A DNA stretch of 64,000 bases from Cucumis sativus (taxonomy: Eukaryota; Streptophyta; Magnoliopsida; Cucurbitales; Cucurbitaceae), in contig NC_026659.2 in assembly GCF_000004075.3 (NCBI RefSeq), positions 27,360,272 through 27,424,271 of the forward strand, written 5' to 3'. The number at the start of each line of letters is the position of its first letter. Position 1 is the first letter of the stretch. Below are positions 35,816-49,000 of the stretch, one piece after another. The notes beneath the pieces were generated by a model. The model had not been told where the DNA came from, searched no databases, and was given only the letters and a program-made list of their open reading frames with translations. The translations under genes and the position numbers were made by a program.

Positions 35816-36277
35816 ATGCAGTCTAAAAGGCCACCCATTTTCCAAAAGCTTTCTAATTTCCTCAGAGTTTCAATCTTTATGGCTAAAATGAAAAGACCTA
35901 TCATCCCAAAGCTCCTTTTCCTCAAGAAATCATCCAGAATGAAGAGTTTTGAACTCCTTCACCACTATAACTATGGGTTTGTTCGAGATTTTGAATTCTC
36001 CCCTTCCACCACTCCTCTGTTTCGGTTCAATAACAGAGGCGGCCGTCGTGGCCTCCGTCGCTACGATGTCTGTTCGGTGCTGTTTCCATGTAGATGTATT
36101 GTTGGTGGTTCTGGAGGTGAAAAAAAGGAAGGAGATGGAGATTATGGCGTGGAGGAAGCTTTTCCGGAGTCGTTGGATTGGAGTGATGATGATGATTCGA
36201 TTGATCGGAGGGCTGAGATTTTCATTCAGAAGTTCTATGAGGATATGAAAATGGAGAGGCTAACATCCATTTTTTGA
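35816..36277 (+). CDS. DUF761 family protein (cotton-fibre-like)
   Basis: Predicted 153-aa intronless protein. The C-terminal DUF761 signature is clear: DRRAEIFIQKFYEDMKMERL at about residues 130-149, matching the family pattern R-A-E-x-F-I-x-x-F-Y-E-x-M. The N-terminal half is very basic with a hydrophobic/basic alternation (MAKMKRPIIPKLLFLKKSS), then an aromatic-rich segment and an acidic Ser/Asp patch just before the motif. DUF761 proteins are plant-specific and poorly characterised, with expression reported in fibres and vascular tissue. The first ATG is used; Met22 (KMKRP context) is an alternative. A TATA-like CTTTAAAAC lies about 75 bases upstream. Confidence 0.87.
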   Translation: MQSKRPPIFQKLSNFLRVSIFMAKMKRPIIPKLLFLKKSSRMKSFELLHHYNYGFVRDFEFSPSTTPLFRFNNRGGRRGLRRYDVCSVLFPCRCIVGGSGGEKKEGDGDYGVEEAFPESLDWSDDDDSIDRRAEIFIQKFYEDMKMERLTSIF

Positions 36278-37389
36278 CTTCATGAGTTGATTCTTTAATT
36301 GGGTTTGTTGAAATTTGAATTGTTTTTTGATTTACTCACTCACTCCACTGAAGTTTTTAGAAATGGTGGAGATTGGTTTTTGAATTCTTGTGATTTGGTT
36401 TTCTTCATTCATTATTATTTATTGGATTGGTATTGAATCAAATGTAAACAAATTTTGGAATAAAGTTTAGAGTTTTTGTTGTCTCCCCCACAATAGTATG
36501 CTCTTGCCTAAACCAATAACATATACAAAAACAGATACGAACCCATTCTTTATCTCATCCAATCAAAATATTTTTTAGTTTTTGAAAAGTAGACAACAAA
36601 CCAACCAATTTAGTCGTAAGAGATGTTCTAAATTTAATCTTTTTTAAAAAACTAAAAACTAAAAACTAAATTAATTAATTAAAATTTTTCTAGTTTTTTT
36701 TTTTTTTTTTTAATGTTTAGAGATTAGGAAGATTTTTATAGGCTTAATAAAATCAAAATTAAACCAATTTAGATTTTTCTATCCTAAATGACCCATTAAT
36801 TTTTGTATATTTTCTTTTAAAGAAATTGACTTGGTTATAATGATGTATATTCCTTCTAAAATAAATAATGATGTGATTTGAAATGTATGTATTGACTTGC
36901 ATGACATGTATTTATGAGGTAATAATCAAGTTTTTTTCTTTTAATACAAGGGGATTTGAATTTTAAACCACAAATTTTTATATTCTTAAAATACACTAAT
37001 GTTAATTGAGCTTAGCTAAATTTAATATTGGGAGTAGATAAATATTAAGTGAGAAAAAACACTAAACATATTAATAATTTAAAGACTAAATATACATTCA
37101 CATGTATATTTTTGTTAAAGATTTTTAACCATACAATCCAAAATTTGCCCCTTCCCATTTGAAATTAGGAATGTAGAGAAACGTTTTATAAACATACATT
37201 GGGATAAAAATAATATAATTCATTTAGTATCTTCTCTTGCTTATTGTTAGGAACTGATTTATTTGAATCTCAATTCTTTTGTTGTTCGTAATAATATAAA
37301 ATAGGATGTAGATCTACCACTAGATATAAAAAATATTACTTTAAATCTAAATTTTAATTATTTGAACAATGTTTATATTGGTTTCTAGA

Positions 37390-37715
37390 GGTTTAAGAAT
37401 AATTTGGGTAACCCAACAACTCGAACTATCCAACCCATATTATATGAAAATTTTAACTCAAACCCAATTCGAATTAATGTAATTTAAAAGCAAGATGGAA
37501 AGAAAAAAAATTTAGCTCAACCCAATTCGAGAGTTTTTTTTGTTTAACAAAAGCATATTTGATTTATACTCAATGATTTTCATTTACAAAAAATAAAATT
37601 TAGAAAAAAAATAATAATAAAAAAATCCAACAACCTAACTCATACCACATTTTACGGGTTGGATTGAAAACTTGATTCGGGTTGGCAACCCAACCCAACC
37701 CGTTTAGATCGCTAT
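37390..37715. repeat. candidate non-autonomous element with GGGTTGG-type inverted ends
   Basis: The left end carries GGGTAACCCAACAACTCGAA and CCAACCC; the right end, read inverted, carries GGGTTGGGTTGG, CCAACCCGAATCAAG and CCAACCCG. The ends are thus imperfect inverted repeats about 300 bases apart. The right end itself forms CGGGTTGG/CCAACCCG (37678-37685 and 37695-37702). GGGTTGGGTTGG-ended elements are widespread hAT-like MITEs in dicots. The boundaries are approximate. Confidence 0.45.
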
Positions 37716-40700
37716 TGATTCGGATGTCAATTAAAATTTTAGGTAATTATAATAGACAACAATTTTAAGCATAATAATTAAGTATGTAGAAATATTTTTT
37801 AAAAATTGGAGACTTCTATCACTGATAGACTTTAACAGATTTGAACTATATATATAATTTTTTAAAAATGCCTGTACGTACTTAATTATAATTAAATCTA
37901 TATATTTACAATTGTTTTAATTTTTTTAATAAAAAAAGTAGTTGGATCGAGGTGAATAATCCTTGATGGGCTCAATTATAGGCACATGAGGCCGGAGGCC
38001 CAATATATGGGCTGAGCCCATCTAAGTCTAAAGCAAAGAAGAAAATGGAGAAAAGCAATGGTAGTGATGGTGGCCATTTGTAGTTTGGTTGTAACCAATG
38101 GATTTGTTAGCCCAAACAAAGAGCGCATAGGTTGTTAGGGTAAGCTTGTCAATGTTAATTCACATCACACTGTAGAATTTAGTGTTGCAAAATATGAATC
38201 TTGAACGATAACCAATAAATATATATGAACTCATCTACTGTTTATCTTCTTATCACTATCTTTCACTGCTTCAAACTGAGGAAAGAAACTTGAGTGATGT
38301 GAAAGTAAAATAAATCATGAAAGACTCTGCATGTAAACTAGGGGCCTTACATATATATCAACGTTATTTTATTACTTTCGAGTACAAAATTTACTTGGAA
38401 ATGAGACTAAAGTATATCATATTAAATCACAACTGAATTTAATTGTATAAACATATACTGAAGCTGTGATAAGACAACGTATTAGAGCATTTTATATGCA
38501 AAAGGTTAAAGAGGAACCCTCAAACCCAACAAAGCCTAAGATGGAATATTGGCCCAAAACCCATATGGTGTTATGGATATGAGTGTATTTTTTTACCCAT
38601 CAATATATATATACATATATAAGAAGCTAAAAGGGTTTCTCTTCCATTATCTTCTTTTGCCTTTGGCCTTGAAAATTTGTAAAAAACCACTCTATATCTA
38701 AATCCAAATCAAATTCTGGTTCTTACTTTAATATCATACCATGTCAAATGTCACAATACAATTAGTGGAGCAGATGTTGTGATAAAAGATTCAAACAATA
38801 ATAAATTCCATGAAGTTCATTCTTTTTCTTGTTTTCTACAGAAGAGTCTGTCATGGAAAGAAAATTTTCTGACCCCAATTACAAAAGTGCTCTCTCAAAC
38901 CATATACGATTTACACAACCGAACTTTTTTTGTTTTTATTTTTATTTACATTATGGCATTTGGAAGATACACTGAATTTTAGTTTCATTGTTAAAACCTT
39001 TGTGGGTCACCATTTCATTTTTATCTGTTTCTGTCTAATGCTATGCTACACACCTTTACTTGATTCCCCTTTTTTTGTATATTGACATATTATTCTCTCC
39101 CAACAGTCCCCTTCTCTTCACTTTTCTTCTTCTAATAATAATACAAATATTTCAAAGTTAATATATTAAATATTGTTTTTAAAACAATTTTCAAACTCCC
39201 AATAATTCATTCTTATAGACTATATGGGAAAATAATTAAATGTAATCATAATAATGTCAACTTTCACCAAACACATATCCTTCAAACTCCAACCTTCCCT
39301 TTCTTAATTTGACCCTTCAAAATCTCATGTCTCTTGCAACCCTTTTTCCATTCTTTAGTTTAATTTTACAATTATATATACTGTTATTGTTTCTGGTTTT
39401 TAGTACTTTAGAAAACTTCACACCAATAAATAAATAAATATATTTTTTGAAAACCAGAAAAAAAAATGTATAAGTTTATTTCTGAGAGTTTTTAATGATA
39501 CAAAAGTTTAACTAAAGAAAGAGTAACAAACGTTATGAAAAACAATGGTAATATCATGAAATCAAATAGTTATGAAATTGGATTTAGATGGATGGTAAAA
39601 GTTTTGAATTTTACAAAAGATAATTATTTTTGGGTGCATTCATTCTCGGTGGATCTCTTCTATCACCACTCACATCAAACAATATTAAAATGTTTTAAAA
39701 AGAAAATAAAGAAAAGTTTATTTTATAACCAAATTATAATTGAGATGCATATGCATAGGCTAAGTATTTTAAAGTTAAACAGAATACTTCAATCATTACT
39801 CATTTAATACTTTGTTAGATATGTAGAGATATGGGGTTCCCAAGACCCTAAAGTTGAACAGAATAATACTACAATTAAACCCCACATTTTGAGTCATCTT
39901 AAAGACCAACCCCAGTGACTTAGGGTCCACCATTTTGGGCCTCTTATCTTAGCTTAAATTTAAAAGCAAGATGGAAAGAAAAAAAATAAAGTACAATGAC
40001 ATTATTGTATGATTGGCTTCAAGTTTATATCTGTGGTTGTGTTCTCAACTTTATTCTCCCCCATCATATGAAGCTTCTACTGTTTAATTTCTTGGGGTCC
40101 TTTCCAATTTCAGGTCAATCAATTTTAGGCAGCAGAGATGACCATTTTCAAATGAGAACATCAAAATATATTCCCAAACTCGCCCTTATATTCTACACCA
40201 CAATTATTTTTTATTCTCTTCGTAAACATGTACACACTTCCATCATTGTCGTGAGAGACTTTCGTGGATATTGTGTATCTCGACCCACTTCGACTCTCGT
40301 TTGGCCTCATTCTTTGAACCTTCTCATGTGAGAGTCTTTACTTGTGCTAATGTGTTGTTGAGCTCACCAATATACACTCTAATACCTAAGTTAATACAGA
40401 GAAATGTGGTAAAGAGTAAGGTTAGATGAGTTCGACCTTTTGGAGTTTACTTTATTTTCTCCTTTAGGTTGTTTAATGAGGCTATTAATAATATACATCC
40501 TTCTTTTAACACTTGCGTGTATGATTACTCGTAACACCAATAATAATGTTAAGGGATTGAAACTTAGCTCAAAGTTGCAAAGCGTGAGAATAAGCTCACC
40601 TGGATTATTTAAAAATTTATTAGCTCGATTATCTAACTTTTTCCTTTTAAGATGTGTACTTTCCCATGCCACCTTCTAATTTATCTTAAACTTAGGTCCA

Positions 40701-43500
40701 TCTATAGACTTTGGACCTTACTTGGAATAACCCTCAACATTCTCGAGTCATTATTATTCAACTAACAATTTTATATTCATCTTACAGAAGACATACAATG
40801 TTTTGATTTTTTATATTATAATTAATTAGATAAAAGAATAAAGAAATGTCTTAAATATAAATAATGCCTTGTGATCAGATTCTTTTGTCATTAAAAGATT
40901 CTTTTTTCACAAAACTTTTTTTTTTCTTTTTTCAAATGATAATAAAGACAAAGATTATAGATTTAAAAAATGGGTTTTTGTTCAACCCTTCTTTCTCTCA
41001 TCCCAAGCTTAAGCCAACTCAAAAGGAAAAGAAATAAGTTTACATTAATGATAAATAATAACCATTTCGAAGAACAAACTATTTCAAACCAATTTATATG
41101 GCCAAATATAGAAAGAAGAAAAGAAAATTACTTACTTGAAGATTAGAAAAGAGTAGTAATTTGGGTTAGCTTTGTTTTAGTCTAGAAGTTGTTGCAACTT
41201 TTGGCTTAAGCTTGTATTTAATCAAACCCACTTTTGAACAAGCAAACCCTAAAAACTAGGATTAATTTTTCTTCTTTGTGTGTTGATAATTTAGGATTAT
41301 GGTGTAATTAACCAATTAATTAGGTAAAGCTATATAACTGGTTGGGGCAATATTGACTTTGGAGTGACAAGAAAAATAAAGTAATTCTAAACCCTATATG
41401 TATTTTGGGTTTTGGTTAATTAATATATTCCACAGGCTATATGATTTTTCCAAACCCTGTCTGCCTCACCAATAATAATCACCTTGAGTTGACAAAAATG
41501 CTCTCAAAATGTCAAAAAAGCTCTAGAAGGGTAAGGATCATTCTCACTCTCAAGCAGTGTGCAACAGCTTTCAAAACTCACATGTCATCATAATTCTCAA
41601 TCATTTTCTTTCTTTCCCTTTTTTTCACACCTAAACCCACCATAAACTCTTGTTCAAGCAAAATAACCTATAAGGAAATTTAAACCAAAAACAAAATTTT
41701 CCTTTTATCTACCTATGTTATGCATGTGTTGATAGATGGAACAAATTGGAATTAATCCAACAGAGCTAAGAATGTACTTACTTGTTCAACAATTAAATTG
41801 TTGATCGAAAAAATAGGTTAGAAAAAGAGACAAGTAAGAAGTTCTTTATATTTTTTCCTCACTGCTAAGGTTCATAGAAGTTGAACTGTGAGATATAACA
41901 GAGCGAAGGACGTATGAGATATGCAAGTGTTGGGAATTATATTGATTTGATTATTAGGTCCTAAATTACCAATTAACATTAAACTAATTAGTTAAGTAAG
42001 TTTTATATTTAGAATATGGGTTGAGGTGGGTTTTAATTTGTTGTGTGAAGCTAAGTTAAGTGTGGGTTATGGTTGATATCTAATAATTCTGATCTATCAG
42101 CATGCACAATATAATTCTTATTCTTTGGGTGGCAGCCAACTTGTGGATTAATGATTGAACAATGAGCTTAATTATCGGAGACACCGAAAGATTTTCCCTT
42201 TCTTTTTCTTTTTCTTGGAGCTTGCGAATACGTCTCTCTCACTAACTTTTGTTTTCTAAAGTCCTTATAAACATTTGAAATTTTAACCTTACAAACCACT
42301 TAATTTAAAGGAAATGTGTGATGATACTACAAGAAAGTTGAGCCTGGACGACATAACTCTACTAATTCAATTAAAACTAAAAATCTTGGTTGTTTTTATT
42401 CATTTATTATAGTATACTTAATAAGTAAAATACAACAATTTATTTATAAATATAATACAATTTTACTTTCTACTTAGTAGACGTGATAGATAGATGTGAA
42501 AACAACTTTAAAGTTTTTGTATTGATTTTGTGACACAAATTACCATGCAATCATCTCAACCTCATAAATATTACGATGTTGACAAAGTTACCCCATTGTA
42601 GGGACAAGGCAAGTAGGTGAAAAAAAAAACTTTATTTTTCCTAGATTTATGAGTTGGATTATTATGAAAATTTATCATGTTAGATGTTATTTCAATATTC
42701 TTTTCATATTCTGTCCTAATTTTTTTTGGGTTTCTTGACTATTATATTTATTTGATACATAGAGAGAACCTTGGACTTTTAAGCTAAGAAAAGTTAAAAT
42801 ATTGCAAAGTTAAATTACATATCCAATTTACACAATTAATTATAGTTAGTGTCGTATCCTATGTATATAAAATAACCTTCCTATTTTTGAGATTATGTAT
42901 TGGTATTGTTGTTGACTATGAGCCTAATTTACTGAAATCAATTCCAAAGCCAATATTAAACTTTAATTTAATTCATATATTATATCATACTTAGAGATTT
43001 TTTTTTTCTACAGGTCAATTTCTTTTTTTAAAAAATCTTTTGCGTGAGAAACTGAATTATATAAATGATTAAACAAAAAAAATATATAAACATGTTTAAT
43101 ATACAAAATAATTAGTACATTAAAGTAACCAATACATTGAATTAAAATATTGATCAAACGAAAAAGACAATAATGTATATAAATACAAACGTCCTATGAA
43201 CATTTTTTTTTAATCTTGTCGGTGAAAATAATTTATCCATCCTTGAGGGGAAAAGGGATTTGATTCAATATACATAAAATTTCTTCTAAAATAAATATAA
43301 TAAATTCTTTCAATTGTTCAATTATTGCACATAAAACGATAATTTAGAAAAAGGTAGAAGAAAAAAAAAATGATTATGGAGTGGTTGTAAGTTTGAAATT
43401 AATGATCATCGACATTTCACATCGGAGGAATGAACAAATGTGTTTTAATATTTTTCGAGGGAGATGGATCAGATTAATAATTATAATAATAATAAATAAA

Positions 43501-43532
43501 AGAAGAAGAAGAAGAAGAAGAAGAAGAAGAAG
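43501..43532. repeat. (GAA)n microsatellite
   Basis: About ten AGA/GAA units in the 3' flank of the zinc-finger gene. An open frame through it encodes only an arginine run and is not a gene. Confidence 0.9.
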
Positions 43533-43645
43533 GAAGAATGTACAAAGATTCCCACAAGGGTTTTTGAAAAATTTTGCATACACAAAAAACGTAGGAATAA
43601 AATTTAAGATCAACCGAGTTGGAACTCGCAACTCTCGACTCGTTT

Positions 43646-44335
43646 TCATGGCGCCGCCGGAGCCAATCTCAAATGCAAATCCAACCCAATTCCCTCATCA
43701 AAACCCGATCCATTTTCCCCTTTGCTAAATCTCTTTAACGAAACCCCCTCTACTTGAGGTCCCATCGTGAATGCCATCGAATTCCCAACTCCACCGCCGT
43801 ACGCCGACAACATCGCCGACGTACCACCGCCGCCGGCTGTCGGAAAGACACACCCATGTGAGGATACGTGGATCGTCGGGGGCTGGGTACGTGGCATGTA
43901 AACCCAAGAAGAGGAGGTTCCGGCGGTGGCTGGGTTAGGGAGGAGGAACTGGCCGCCGGGAGGGGCGGCGGCGGGGGCGGCGGTGGCAAGAAGGTGAGGG
44001 GGAGGAGCAAAGGCGGAGATAATTGGGTTTCTAACGTAGGCGACGGCGGCGTTTCGAGTGGCTTGTAATTGAGCACGCTTAAGCTGCTGCCTTTCCTTTT
44101 TATGAGCGTTTTGGTGGCCGCCGAGGGCTTGTGAATTGGCAAATTCACGGCAACAATATTGACACTCGTATTTCCGGTCGGTAGAAGGGGTAAATACGCC
44201 GGATTCCGATGAGCCAGTTGGGGTTTTAGCGGCGGAATCATCATCTTCTAATTGATCTTCTCGAACATCAAAGCCGAAGAGTTTTAATTTGAAAGGGGTA
44301 GTAGAGTTTGATTTAGTTTGGATCAAATCAGCCAT
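43646..44335 (-). CDS. single C2H2 (QALGGH) zinc-finger transcription factor with EAR motif, ZFP8/GIS-like
   Basis: Predicted 229-aa intronless nuclear regulator. One C2H2 finger: Cys58, Cys61, His74, His78, with the plant-specific QALGGH helix at residues 69-74. The N-terminus carries [10 protein letters not shown] (15-24), a short element shared by the ZFP5/ZFP6/ZFP8/GIS group that controls trichome development through gibberellin and cytokinin signalling. The C-terminus has LDLHLRL (218-224), an LxLxL EAR motif for TOPLESS-type repression. The middle is Ala/Pro/Gly-rich. A good TATA box lies about 130 bases upstream. Assignment to the exact orthologue (ZFP8, ZFP6 or GIS) is not possible from reading alone. 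Confidence 0.93.
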   Translation of the reverse strand: MADLIQTKSNSTTPFKLKLFGFDVREDQLEDDDSAAKTPTGSSESGVFTPSTDRKYECQYCCREFANSQALGGHQNAHKKERQQLKRAQLQATRNAAVAYVRNPIISAFAPPPHLLATAAPAAAPPGGQFLLPNPATAGTSSSWVYMPRTQPPTIHVSSHGCVFPTAGGGGTSAMLSAYGGGVGNSMAFTMGPQVEGVSLKRFSKGENGSGFDEGIGLDLHLRLAPAAP

Positions 44336-44365
44336 TAATTAATTAATGTCTTTAAATTTGGAAAA

Positions 44366-44368
<3 letters not shown>

Positions 44369-44405
<37 letters not shown>
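44369..44405. repeat. (GA)n tract in the zinc-finger gene leader
   Basis: About 37 bases of GA dinucleotides with one interruption, 34-70 bases upstream of the minus-strand ATG, so read as CT repeats in the presumed 5' untranslated region. GA/CT tracts near plant starts can bind BPC/GAGA-binding factors. Confidence 0.8.
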
Positions 44406-44406
<1 letters not shown>

Positions 44407-44460
44407 AAATAGTGGAAAATGGAGGGAGGGAATGTGTAAGAAGTTAGAATGCATGGAGGG

Positions 44461-44472
44461 TTTATTTATAAA
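44461..44472 (-). promoter_or_regulatory. TATA box of the zinc-finger gene
   Basis: On the minus strand TTTATAAATAAA, close to the plant TATA consensus, about 125-135 bases before the start codon and upstream of the CT-repeat leader. Confidence 0.55.
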
Positions 44473-45989
44473 GGACAAGAATATAATGTTAGGGAAATTG
44501 GTGAATTTAATGAGTACAAGCTAAGGGTAGAGGAAAAGCTTTAGATTGGTACAACTTTTATTTTAAATTTTTTAAAAATTATTTTAAAAAGGAAAAGATG
44601 CAAAGAGAATTGACAAATAAAATATTGTGAAAGAAATTAATAGGAAAGAAAGAAAGAAAGAATGAAATTAGTAAAAAGAGAGAAAGAGAATGGGAGTTTT
44701 GTTTTTGTCTCATAGATCGGCGACTCTCTTTTCTTCTTTTGGTTTTTCTCTATTTGTCATCTAATGTAAGGTTTCAATACCTAAATATATTGCCCTTTTG
44801 ACAACCCCCAATCTCAGCTTAATCCATCATTTTCACTTTTCTTTTTCCTTTCATATATATATATATATATATATCTATCCATCCTCCAATATATAATTAT
44901 ACGCACGTTTCTTGGACCACGGTTGAGTTTAAGTTTGTTTTATAATAACCTTTTGGCCTTTTCTTAGGTTAAATTACAGTCCACTTCATTTTCAAAATCA
45001 TACATATTTTGAGAGTTCAACAGCTTTGGTACATATATAAGAGATTCAAAATGTTTGATTTCTTTTTTTTTTATTAAAACTATCTATGCCATGTCTACTT
45101 CAACTATATATATACACACATATATACTAATATGTTTAGCATCTTTAAGACTGTATTTGGCAAACCAGTAAACTCATACTTTTCTAATGTTTTCTTTTAC
45201 TCAATTAGTTTTCAAGTTTTGGTACAATTCAATATCAAAAGCATGTAGGTAAAGCACAAGACATATTGTATAAACGTTTAAAGATATGGTTGTTGGTATC
45301 CAAAAGATCAAAGATAAATTTGTAGAACGAAGAAAAAGGAGTGGTGCGTTGTTGTGGCATACTCCAAGATTAAGTTAATATTGAATCCTATTAACATTCT
45401 TCTAAAATTTGGTGTAATTTTAATAGTCTAAATAAGTTGAAAGTAGAATCTCAAATTAAGACTAGATGTATAACTTAATTAACCGGTAAATAATTAGTGA
45501 TTAATTATTATTATTCGAAATCTCTTTGTTGATCAAGAAATTAATTAATAAAGTAACCTTAAATTTTGTAAAATTAAAAATTCATAAACCTTTTTTGGGG
45601 CCATATGGTCATGTCATATCTTAAAATGTCGTCCTATTTTAGTAATGTATGTATAAGAAATAATGTGTGTGGGCATAAGGAAAAGATCCAAGAATGCATG
45701 TGAACAATAATAGTATTAAAAATTATCTACATAATGTATAATTGAATGGTTTGTTTAATTAATTAATTTGTCCCACTGTAGGCATCTGAGAGCCACCTTC
45801 ATTATTTTTTCCCCACTTTTTATTATGCAGTGATTATTTAAAATAAAACCAATCCAATACAACACTAATTATTCAGTTTCCATTCATTAATAGAGACTAA
45901 TTAACTAAAGCAGCCGATTAGTCAACCTAACCCATGACCCATCACTGAAAAAGACACCCAACAATATTGTTTAATTAATTGCTTTCTCT

Positions 45990-46022
<33 letters not shown>

Positions 46023-49000
46023 TTGTTTATTTATGTTCCATTTTGGTACTTACTATTATTGATTACCATTTTTAATTGTATCATTACTAATATATCATTT
46101 CTCTTTAATTATTTCTGTACTGCACTAACTTTTCACATTACTTGTTTTATAAGACTAATATAAATATTATATCATGGTTTTTGACTCTATCTTATTTTCC
46201 AAAAATAATATATGTGATTTTTCTATAAAAATCCTATGTTGTAATATAATGAGATAAATGTTCTTTCACCAAACTTCTCTGAAAAAGGGCTGTTGAGGAA
46301 CTCGATGTATTGAATAACCTATGGGTTAGACAAAATATATAATCAATGCACATCTTCGTGGTTAAATAGATGAAAATTACTTTATGATCATCTATGTGGA
46401 AGTACAAAATTATCTCACAATTTGATTTATTTTTTTGGTTGCATGAGAGAAAAATTGTAAATGTTTTTTCAATTCTTCTTTCCATTTTTTTTAGACACAG
46501 ACATTGTTGTATATCGACCTAGTTTTTTTTGTCTAACACGTTTTAATGCTTAAGTTTAGTATTGAGAACAAAATTAACAAATTCATACATTGAGATCATC
46601 CCTCCAAGAGGGTGGTGTTGCGATCCTTGAATTATCACGTTAGTCTATTCAAAGTTTATTACTATTTTGAGTTGTCGTTTTGAACCTTTGCTCAACATAA
46701 TAGCTAATTAAAACCTAATGGTCCCATCAAATTTGTCCTTGGCTCGTCAAAATTAGATAAATTCACAACCACTAAAAAACCATTTTAAACATGACGATAT
46801 GTAAGACATTAGTCCCCTTAACATGGGGTAGCAAAGGGTTTGATGGGTTTTTTTGAAAGACAGACTTCATATCTATAGGAAAGGAAATTCAATCATTATA
46901 TATAATATTATATATGTAGATAGATAGATGGATATTATTTTAAATATAGAAAATATAAAAAAGGACAATGTAATGATGAATAATATCCAAAGAAGATTTA
47001 AAGCATACGTATAGATGAAATAGTATATATATTTAATTTGTTTGTTTGGAAGAGAGAGATGTAAGATTTTGTTTTAATTAGTTGGTTTATGTATTAGGGT
47101 ATATGAATAAGGATATAGGTGTGAATAAAATGGAGTAAGATTGTGTGTAGTCCAAGTGGAATATAATTATAAAAAGAAATAATAGAGAGTGGGGATCATA
47201 GGGTTTATAATAATAAATTAAGGTTAAAGAAAAGAAAAGAAAGAGAGCAGCAGCAGCAGTATTAGTAGCAGTATCTTAATCAAGACTTTAAGAGCAGTGA
47301 GAGATTAGTGGGTTAACTAAAATGTGTTTGGTTTTTTAGGGTATGATCTTCTTAATGAAAGAGTGAAGAAAGAAACAAAGTTATAAATAAAAAGGAGGGT
47401 TATGTGTTTGCAAACTTAATTAAAAGGAAGTAACAAAAACAAGGTTTTAAATTAAATTTAGGGTTGTCTTTGAAATGAATTATTGTATATAAGATGTTTG
47501 CGTGATTGACGTTAAAACCTATTATTAATCTCTAAAGCTATATTTGCTTTTGTTTACTTTAAGAGGAGACAGATCTCCCCAAATCTTACTAACTACCATA
47601 TATTGATGTTTGGAAGAGAGAGAGAATTGGAATTTTATTTGTTAGTTCAAAAGCTCTTCCAAAGTCTTGATCATAACTTCAAACATGACCCACTTTTGTC
47701 TCCAATTCTATGTATTTATGTGTCAAATTTTCCCATCAAACAGTAGAGAGAGAGAAGAGAGAGAGAGAGAGAGGGATCTCAATTTGGTGTTTAATAATCC
47801 CTAGCTTACCTATCAACTCTCCTATTTACCACTTTTATATACACATGATATCATGGGAGGTGCTTGCTTTAAACCATTTTCTTTATATATATATATATAT
47901 AAATCTCTCCTATTAGGTAGTTGATAAGATGGTTTCATTGTCCCACTCCTTCACTCAAAATTGGGTCCCAATATGCCTCACTAACTTATATATATAAATA
48001 TATAATCCTCCAAGAGATTTAGGTCATACAATAACATTTGTAGTACAGCTGTCCTATATATGAAAAGTTTTGGTGATTCTAACTCTAGTTAATTTTCCTT
48101 TGTATTCTTTAGTTTGAGAATAGAAAAAAGAGTGTGAGCGACAGCGTTTTCTTTGTAATGGTTCTTACAATATGATTAACAGTGGGAGATTTTTCTGTAG
48201 CATGTACTACAAGAAAGGGTCAACGACTGTATCTATTAAGATACCTTAACAAAGTTTGTGTATATTTTTGTAAGAGTAGGATAGTTTTCAAACCACATGG
48301 GAAATTATGATAACCTCACAAACTTTATAGATCTTTTTTTTTTTCTGCTGCACTGGAAACAAAGGGTGTGGGACTATATATATTTGTATGAAAGACATGA
48401 GGGTAATGAAAAGAGTATAATTTGGAATGATTGTGTCTTGTGAAATTTGGAAAGCTTGGAGGGGGGGGGATTGGACCACACTCAAAATCAGAACACACTA
48501 CTTGTCAATATTTTAAGAGAGCCATTTTGTTGTTTTGGCTCAAAAACAGAGAAGGCTGGAGAAGAAAATGTACTTTGGCTTCTGACATTATCTTATACAT
48601 GGGATGTCCCATTTGGTACTTCTTCCCATGTCAATGCTTTCTTTTTCCTTTTTCTTTCTCTCAACTGTACTGTATTCTTCATCAACAATACCCCTTTTGA
48701 ATTCTTTCTGCTCTTTTGCTTTTTTTTTCTTTAATAAGACTATTCTAAGATTATGTGCTCTAAGTTATGAAAGGGAAGGATTCTGATCTATTCATCAATA
48801 TTTAATACATGTGTAAAAACTGATGAGAAAAACAAAAAACTTATTTATAATTTTATGTTCAATATTTTAGTATTAGTAAAGTTTCTCCTTTTCAACACAA
48901 TATATATATTACTTTTTGTTGAAATACTTTAAATTTGTTATATGGTGCTTCAAATGACCTAACATAGAGCCTTGCTAAGCACATATAGTATAACTGTATG

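Larger units (their letters stand above)
36278..43645. other. 7.4 kb AT-rich gene-free stretch
   Basis: No gene supported on either strand. Contains the GGGTTGG-type element near 37390-37715, a ~30-base direct repeat pair (37481 and 39957), and a slightly GC-richer, less A/T-tract-ridden segment at about 40000-40760 that may be old transposon DNA. The (GAA)n tract at 43501-43532 lies near the 3' end of the zinc-finger gene. Confidence 0.6.

Noticed and set aside
41240-41260. Telomere-like AAACCCTAAA
   Set aside because: A single unit only (another near 9948); common as a plant promoter telo-box or by chance, not an interstitial telomere array.
43381-43728. 115-codon plus-strand frame with a long arginine run
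   Set aside because: Generated by the (GAA)n microsatellite and the antisense 3' end of the zinc-finger gene.
43750-44244. 164-codon minus-strand proline-rich frame
   Set aside because: An alternative frame of the zinc-finger gene; the annotated frame has the C2H2 finger and EAR motif.
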